Shown here: piece after piece, positions 57,720 to 64,000 of the stretch
How the letters are laid out: the number at the start of each line of letters is the position of its first letter
How positions within the stretch are numbered: the first letter of the stretch is position 1
Source of the DNA: Cololabis saira
Lineage: Eukaryota > Chordata > Actinopteri > Beloniformes > Belonidae
Length of the DNA: 64,000 nt
NCBI RefSeq assembly: GCF_033807715.1
Contig: NC_084610.1
Coordinates: 2,295,001 to 2,359,000 of the forward strand
Direction of reading: 5' to 3'
The notes under the pieces: model-generated
Databases searched by the model: none
The model's input: only the letters and a program-made list of their open reading frames with translations
Told to the model about the DNA's origin: nothing
Program-made: the position numbers and the translations under genes

Positions 57720-58053
57720 ATAAACTGTGAGCCATAATCATCAAAATTATAACAAATAAAGTATTGAAATATCTCACTTTGAATGTAGTGGGAAATAATA
57801 TATTTGTTTCACCTTAAAGTTGAATTTACTACAAATGAAGTTTTGCAATATATTCAAATTTTCCGACCTTCACCTGTAGATTATGACATCAATAAATAAG
57901 AGGATTATATATGTCCGTATTGGTTCAATACGGAACGCAACTTTTAATTCCCGATTACGGAACAATTACGTATTTCAACGGACGGGATGCTGGTGAAGTG
58001 GTGAATGAAGGGATGGTGAAGTGGTGGATGCTGGTGAAGTGGTGGATGCTTAC

Positions 58054-58787
58054 CAGAGTTACATTTACTCCGTTACATTTACTTGAGTAAGTTTTGGGAA
58101 ATGTTGTACTTTTAGGAGTAGTTTTGAATCACTATACTTTTTACTTTTACTTGAGTAGATTTGTGAAGAAGAAACTGTTCCTCTTACTCCGCTACATTAG
58201 GCTACGTTGAGCTGTTACTTTTCTTTTATCCCTTTTATCCACGTACGCGTCAATCTCATGACATCACTGGGTGATTCTTTGGTATAAATGTTTGTTTTTG
58301 CATGTTTTGTCACATTTACACAGACTCAAACACACACAGAGTTTCTATGAGTTCATGTTTGTTCTAGTTCTGCCTGGTTAAAAAAGAAAAGTACAAAGGC
58401 TGGAAATTTTGTGCTACTTGTGCTTAATTTATTTTTTTTATTCCGTTATTATTTTATTTATTTATTAAAGTACATGAATTTACTTAAAATCATTAAAATC
58501 ATTTTAACCTAAGCTATTTTTTATTAATTTTAATTTATTTTATTGATTTAATTTGCCTGAAGATGATTATTTTGTACTTTTGTCTGTTTGAATGGTTGTG
58601 TTAAAAAAATAAATCAGACGTTACTCAACAGTTACTCAGTACTTGAGTAGTTTTTTCACCAAGTACTTTTTTACTTTTACTCAAGTAATTATTTGGATGA
58701 CTACTTTTTACTTCTACTTGAGTCATATTATTCTGAAGTAACAGTACTTTTACTTGAGTACAATGTTTGGCTCCTCTACCAGCTCTG
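58054..58787 (-). mobile_element. hAT-like CAAGTAAAAGTA element, reverse copy
   Basis: Reverse complement of the 59147-59886 family: ACATTTACTCCGTTACATT at the left, CTCTACCAGCTCTG at the right. The left terminus is shortened and no target duplication was found. A few ~18-bp GGTGAAGTGGTGGATGCT units precede it (58005-58050). Confidence 0.8.
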
Positions 58788-58819
<32 letters not shown>

Positions 58820-59146
58820 TACCTGGTGGCTACCTACCGTTTCCTGGTGTCGGTCTGCCCTCTAGTGGCTGACCGCTGGAACTGCGGCAGCCGTGCTGCT
58901 TTAAAACTCTTTCTCAAAAGGGTTTTTACCTGTTCTTTAATCTGCTTTTATGACATTTTGAACATGTGTGTTAATGCATTTGGTTTTAGAGCATTTTGTT
59001 GATATCCTGCTCTTTTTAAATCTCTCTGAAAAGATGGGAAAAATAATGTGAAAACAGTTTCAGCTTTATGTCACCAGTCTACTCTGACAGCTGTTTGTTT
59101 GGAGAACAGTGATGAAAAAAGTAGTTAGAGCTATTTTAATTCTAAT
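58788..59146. other. spacer with (CTG)9
   Basis: Nine CTG units at 58791-58817, then unique-looking sequence. It is the loop between two inverted hAT copies. The short poly-Ala frame is a repeat artefact. Confidence 0.6.
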
Positions 59147-59886
59147 CAGAGCTGGGTAGAGTAGCCAAAGATTGTACTCAAGTAAAAGTACTGTTACTTC
59201 AGAATAATATTACTCAAGTAGAAGTAAAAAGTAGTCATCCAAATAATTACTTGAGTAAAAGTAAAAAAGTACTTGGTGAAAAAACTACTCAAGTACTGAG
59301 TAACTGTTGAGTAACGTCTGATTTATTTTTTTAACACAACCATTCAAACAGTACAAAATAATCATCTTCAGGCAAATTAAATCAATAAAATAAGTAAAAT
59401 TAATAAAAACATTGTTAAAATGAATATAATCTTAAAGTAAATTCAAGTACTTTAATAAATAATAAAATAAATAAAATAATAACAGAATACAAAAATAAAT
59501 GAACCACAAGTAGCCCAAAATTTCCAGCCTTTGTACTTTTCTTTTTTAACCAGCAGAACTAGAACAAACATGAACTCATAGAAACTCTGTGTGTGTTTGA
59601 GTCTGTGTAAATGTGACAAAACATGCAAAAACAAACATTTTTCCCAAAGAATCACTCAGTGATGTCATGAGATTGACGCGTACGTGGATAAAAGGGATAA
59701 AAGAAAAGTAACAGCTCAACGTAGCCTAATGTAGCGGAGTAAGAGGAACAGTTTCTTCTTCACAAATCTACTCAAGTAAAAGTAAAAAGTATAGTGATTC
59801 AAAACTACTCCTAAAAGTACAACATTTCCCAAAACTTATTCAAGTAAATGTAACGGAGTAAATGTAACTCGTTACTACCATCTCTG
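59147..59886 (+). mobile_element. hAT-like CAAGTAAAAGTA element, perfect 8-bp duplication
   Basis: CAGAGCTGGGTAGAGTAGCC at the left, GTTACTACCATCTCTG at the right. ATTCTAAT is duplicated at 59139-59146 and 59887-59894. Both ends contain TACTCAAGTAAAAGTA clusters in opposite orientation. No ORF. Confidence 0.9.
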
Positions 59887-59894
59887 ATTCTAAT

Positions 59895-60451
59895 AATATA
59901 GTAAACAGTGAATTTTGATTGAAAGAAATAGTTGTAGAAGCATTAATCTTATGTTGCTTAGAAGATGTTTGAACAACTGGGTGTAGTGAATGCTGAGTGT
60001 TGAAACCTCCACCACCCAAGACCCCCGACTGATTCCACATAGCACCAGGACTGGACCAGCCCCCTGGGATCACCCATGGGTTCCTGTAGAGAGCTTTTGA
60101 AGCCACTTTTTCCCCGTAATGCAACATTTCATGCTGCAAATAGGTGGAAGGAACCGCATAAAGAGTTCCTCCGTCCTGCTTTGACATCCGGTGAAGGAGC
60201 TCAGTCCTCTGGACGGGGTTCATGTTCCCCAAATCCTCTGCTGCTCCTCATCATCAGCTTCATTATTATTTCTACAATGAATTGTCACATGGCAAGCCCT
60301 TGTGAGTGGATTTCTGGGAGGTCATTATCTATGATTTCACGGCATGAAAGACAGAGTAGCGGTGCTTCTTCCCGTTGGCAGTTACGTTGGCTGTCGTTGA
60401 GTGAAACATCTGACTCTACTGCAACGGAAACGGTTTGATAAGCTGCTAGTC
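59895..60451. other. no gene recognised
   Basis: A 120-codon + frame overlaps a minus frame; neither shows a domain. Confidence 0.4.
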
Positions 60452-61164
60452 CAGGGGTCGGCAACCCACAATGTTGAAAGAGCCATATTGGACCAAAAAC
60501 ACAAAAAACTAATATGTCTGGAGCCACAAAAAAGTGAAAAGTCTTGTATAAAGCCTGAATTATGGTCTGCGTTAAATCGACACAGAGCCTACGCCGTAGG
60601 GTACGCTGTAGGCTCTGCGTTGGTGTAACGCGGAACCATAAATCAGCCTTAAGACTTAGAACGAAGAACATGCTGCATGTATCTATATTGGTTAGAACTG
60701 CGGGAATGCACTTCGAGAAAAAAGTTGAAATGTCAAGAAAAAAGTCAAAATTTTGAGAAAAAAGTCGAAATGTCAAGATTAATGTTGAAGTACAATCTTG
60801 AGAAAAAAGTCAAAATGTCGGGAAAAAAGTTGAAATGTTGAGAAAAAAGTCGAAATGTTGAGAAACAAGTCAAAATTTCGAGAAAAAAAGTCGAAATGTC
60901 GAGAAAAAAGTCGAAATGTCAAGAAAAAAGTCAAAATTTCGAGAAAAAAGTCGAAATGTCAAGAAAAAAGTCAAAATATCGAGATAAAAGTTGAAATGTC
61001 GAGATTAAAAAGGAAAGGAAAAAGGAAGAAAAAAAGGAAAAAAGAAGAAAAAAAGAGAAAAAAGGGAAAAAAAGAAGAGAAAAAAGGAAAAAAAGAAGAA
61101 AAAAAAAGGAAAAAAAAAAAAAGGTCAAACATGCGGCTCTAGAGCTGCAGGTTGCCGACCCCCG
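60452..61164. mobile_element. hAT MITE (GGGGTCGGCAACC type) with satellite core
   Basis: CAGGGGTCGGCAACCC and GGTTGCCGACCCCCG ends. TGCTAGTC and ATCTAGCC flanks agree at 5 of 8 positions, an old or altered duplication. About 290 bp of 20-bp GAGAAAAAAGTCGAAATGTC satellite (60710-61010), then an A/G tract to 61125. A TACGCCGTA MITE is inserted at 60552-60648. Confidence 0.85.
60552..60648. mobile_element. palindromic TACGCCGTA MITE, short copy
   Basis: AGCCTGAATTATGG and CCATAAATCAGCC ends; minimal centre without the 12-bp expansion. Confidence 0.8.
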
Positions 61165-62140
61165 ATCTAGCCCCTCTGACAACAGGAGGGCGTACAGACG
61201 TGCTCTGTTGACCTACAACCCCGTCCCACATCGCTTTAGTCCACTTTCTTCTCCCAGAAGTTTGTTGCCCCCATGTGGTCAGAAGTGGCATTACTACATA
61301 GAGTGGCTTTAATGAGGATACTTGAGTATTTTTCTACTTTAACAATTACTCTTTATAATAATTTTTCGGGGGAAGGGGGGGGTAAATTGGACAAATATCT
61401 TTTTAAATCAGGGTAATGTGCTGCTTAAATCTGCATCTCAACCTGTACGCTGCATGTGTGTGTCCTGTCACTCTCGTCGTCTTCGTCACAACATCCAAGG
61501 TCGCCGTGCGGCTATTTCCAGCTCGTCTTCGCTCTGATCCGTGTCGCAAAATGACAAGGTAACGCAACTCGGGGGGTCAGCTGTGTAACAGGAACGCTTC
61601 CACGGATCGGGAAAAAGGAAATCAATCCTGCCTGACAGTGTCTTCGGGATATTCTGACCTGACTGGACCGTCGCGCACACTCGGATGTGCTTAGATAAAC
61701 ACTCGTGCTCGCACAGATGTACACAAACAAACACTGGAGGTCCAAAGACGGCGCACACTCGGCAGCTGTCTCTCCGTCTGACACGCTGGCTCTCTGTCAG
61801 CTCCGCTTTGTCTGTCGTCTTGTCAAGGTGCATCAGAGAGACGAGGTGTCTGCCCGAAAGTTCATCGCAACGAAGCACGTTAGTGATGAAAGCTGAAAAC
61901 TGCTCCACAAACAGATCAGTGTCAGCTCAGACAACAGACTTTGGGCTGGAAACAGGATTCAGGGAAGCTGGAACAGCTGGGAACCTTCCAGGTGAACCCA
62001 CAGCTGCTCGGCCTGTTTGTCCATTTAACAGCACGACAAGTCATATTATTTTTAAAAGAAGCATGTTTATGTAAGATGGACATCTTTTAGACACAATGCA
62101 CTCCAGTTGGACCAGACTGATGTCCAAGTGTGTTATGTTT
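61165..62140. other. no gene recognised
   Basis: A 140-codon minus frame (61486-61908) is Cys-rich but has no recognisable domain or splice context. Confidence 0.4.
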
Positions 62141-62148
62141 ATCTAAAC

Positions 62149-62790
62149 CAGGGGTCGGCAACCCGCGGCTCTTTAGCACCGCCCTAGTGGCTCCTGGAGC
62201 TTTTTCAAAAATGTTTGACCTTTTTTTCCCTTTTTTTTTTTTCCTCTTCTTCTTATTTTTTTCTCTTTTTTTTCTTCTTTTAATTTTTTCTTAATTTTTT
62301 CCTTTTTTTCCTCTTTTTTCTTCCCTTTTCATTTCCTTTTTAATCTCGACATTTCAACTTTTTTCTCGAAATTTTGACTTTTTTCTCGACATTTCGACTA
62401 TTTTTTCGAGATTGTACTTATCTCGACATTTCGACTTTTTTCTCGACATTTTGACTTTTTTTCTCGACATTTTGACTTTTTTCTTGACATTTCAACTTTT
62501 TTCTCGAAATTTTGACTTTTTTCTCGAAATTTTGACTTTTTTCTCAAGATTGTACTTCAACATTAATCTTGACATTTCAACTTTTTTCTTGACATTTCGA
62601 CTTTTTTCTCGAAGTGCATAATGAAAAAAAAAAATCTTCCCCCAGTTATAACTAATATAGAAACATGCAGCATGTGTTGCCTTCATTCTAAGGCTTATAA
62701 AAGACTTAATTTTTTGCGGCTTCAGACATATTAGTTTTTTGTGTTTTTGGTCCAATACGGCTCTAAAACATTTTGGATTGCTGACCCCTG
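62149..62790. mobile_element. hAT MITE (GGGGTCGGCAACC type), perfect 8-bp duplication
   Basis: CAGGGGTCGGCAACCCGCGG and GGATTGCTGACCCCTG ends. ATCTAAAC at 62141-62148 and 62791-62798. T/C-rich tract 62218-62340 and TTTTTTCTCGACATTTCGAC-type satellite 62345-62610. Opposite orientation to 60452-61164. Confidence 0.92.
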
Positions 62791-62798
62791 ATCTAAAC

Positions 62799-63164
62799 TG
62801 TCTTCACTGTCTCACGATGCTATTATGAGTTGCATGCAGTACTTCTACACACATACATACATGTACCACAGCACGTCTGGTATATTACACTTATCTACGC
62901 TGCTGTGTTGGAAGTGGAGATTTGACCACCTGTTGCCTCTTTGATTTGGAAGTGTTTGCTGGTTTTGCAGGGCTTCATCTGGCAAACGCATCCACATGTG
63001 CCGGCATCTGTGGGTACGACTCAATTTATGGATTTTATTCACGAGTGGTGGAGCTCCTGTGGTGCTGCTTTAAACCCAAACTCCTTCTGCTTGCCTCTGT
63101 GCAGTCATGTTACACGAGCCAAAGTCAGTGTAATAAAGTATAAAAAAGTTCTGTTTTGTTGCTG
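62799..63164. other. no recognised feature
   Basis: Unique-looking sequence. Confidence 0.4.
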
Positions 63165-63390
63165 TTGAGTTACAGAAGGTTATTGTCCATCCAAGTTTTG
63201 ATGTCAGCCAGACAGTTGTGATGGTGGAGAACGTGACTGGGGTGATTTTGTCGAGATATAGTTGTGTGTCGTCGGCGTAACAGCGAGATTGAAGTCCGTG
63301 GCGGTGTGTGATGTGACCGAGAGGAAGAATGTAGAAGATAAAGAGGGAGGGGGCCGAGCACTGAGCCCTGAGGGACACCGTTGGATTTAG
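63165..63390 (-). pseudogene. LINE reverse-transcriptase fragment with YADD
   Basis: The minus frame from about 63354 reads SAPSLFIFYILPLGHITHRH then GLQSRCYADDTQLYLDKI. YADD (63268-63279) is the catalytic box of non-LTR reverse transcriptases, and LFxxYxLPLG...CYADDTQLY is its usual context in CR1/L2/Rex1-like elements. After the box the homology shifts frame (CLADIKTWMDNNLL), so the copy is dead. No 3' tail is attached here. Confidence 0.8.
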
Positions 63391-63557
63391 AGTTGTTGAC
63401 GGAGATGATGGCGATCAGAGAGGTAGGAGGTGCTAAACCCGTGATACCACAGATGACATGTCAATCACAGATCGCCATGGCTACCAGCTCCTTAAACCGA
63501 TCCACATCAGAGGAGGTTTGGTGTTCCTGATGTATGTTTGCAGCACATCTCAAATGT
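63391..63557. other. spacer
   Basis: Unique-looking, no feature. Confidence 0.35.
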
Positions 63558-63565
63558 TGTTTTGT

Positions 63566-64000
63566 ACGGTGGCCGAGACCCGCCATTGCTGAAAATAAAA
63601 GTAACGCTGCAAACAGAAACAAACGACGCTGCAAATAAAATAAACCCCGCTGCAGATAAAATAAAAAAACGACGCAAATAAAAAAGCCACAACGGAAGTG
63701 AATTACCGGGGACTGTTTTTGCCGATGCACCGGTGTTGCACATTAAAAATGACACGTAGCGACGTTGAACACTAACCTTTTCACTTATTTTCTCGTTCGT
63801 TGTTCTTCTTATTCCTCGCTCTTCTTATTCCTACCTTTTCACTTACGACCTCTTCGTCTTCTTCTTCTCTTCTCATGTAAAAAAACGGTGCATCAGCAAA
63901 AATAGTCCCCGGTAATTCACTTTCGTTGTGGCTTTTTTGTTTGCGTCGTTTTTTTTTTTTTATTTGCAGCGGCGTTTGTTTTTATTTGCAGCGTTTATTT
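63566..64000. mobile_element. palindromic hAT-like MITE (ACGGTGGCCGAGACC), cut by the window end
   Basis: Starts ACGGTGGCCGAGACCCGCC and matches 10311-10929 through the GCTGCAAATAAAA units, the CACCGGTGTTGCACATTAAA centre and into the right arm. The right end lies beyond the window. Confidence 0.85.

Larger units (their letters stand above)
55661..57876. mobile_element. mariner-like palindromic MITE split by a Tc1 and a LINE fragment
   Basis: Left CAGGTGAAG and right CTTCACCTG with TA on both sides (55659-55660 and 57877-57878). The right arm (57735-57876) and the inner pieces (ACTTAAAAGGTGAAACTAAT; AATTTTGATGATTGAA) are recognisable as one palindrome cut by insertions at 55732-57328 and 57465-57719. 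The left arm has an internal deletion. Confidence 0.75.

Noticed and set aside
61486..61908. 140-codon Cys-rich minus frame
   Set aside because: No known motif spacing or splice sites, and competing + frames overlap it.

Overview
This window is repeat-dominated, gene-poor intergenic DNA from a vertebrate, almost certainly a ray-finned (teleost) fish. The evidence is the repeat content: a Tc1 transposon, at least twelve short hAT-type elements with 8-bp target duplications, TTAA-flanked and TAA-flanked miniature elements, mariner-like palindromic MITEs, 5'-truncated LINE tails, long CA/GGAA/CTTT microsatellites and many minisatellites. I cannot name the species. I found no convincing host protein-coding exon, rRNA, tRNA or CRISPR array.

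The only full-length protein gene is a Tc1/mariner (DD34E) transposase at 56100-57113 (+). It lies in an apparently complete 1597-bp transposon (55732-57328) with ~197-bp, nearly identical terminal inverted repeats and TA on both sides. Everything else coding is a fragment: a hAT transposase N-terminus (3702-4025), a Myb/SANT-like exon of a Harbinger-like element (35514-35629), a 12-residue Myb-like start inside another element (52706), an acidic small ORF in a TTAA element (2869-3039), and three decayed LINE pieces (20740-21650, 46561-47700 minus, 63165-63390 minus).

Layout. 0-15 kb: TTAA elements, hATs, a flanked duplication at 5.3-6.7 kb and a 2.8-kb inverted pair at 7.2-10.1 kb. 15-17 kb: GGAA, 8-bp and CTTT arrays. 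17-35 kb: nested Harbinger-like, hAT and mariner-like elements, and four copies window-wide of a TAGTC-rich element, two carrying the same 31-bp minisatellite. 35-50 kb: longer single-copy-looking stretches with isolated LINE tails, minisatellites (44, 22, 15, 32 bp) and MITEs. 50-58 kb: two multi-level nests, one with a perfect 20 x 50-bp array and one containing the Tc1. 58-64 kb: an inverted pair of hAT copies, two more satellite-carrying hATs, a LINE reverse-transcriptase remnant and a hAT cut by the window edge.

There is no operon-like cooperation between genes. The biology visible here is transposon nesting, with relative ages readable from interrupted copies and target duplications, and repeated birth of tandem arrays inside transposons. 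The most unusual signal is one A-rich ~20-bp satellite that forms the core of at least three transposon types with unrelated termini.
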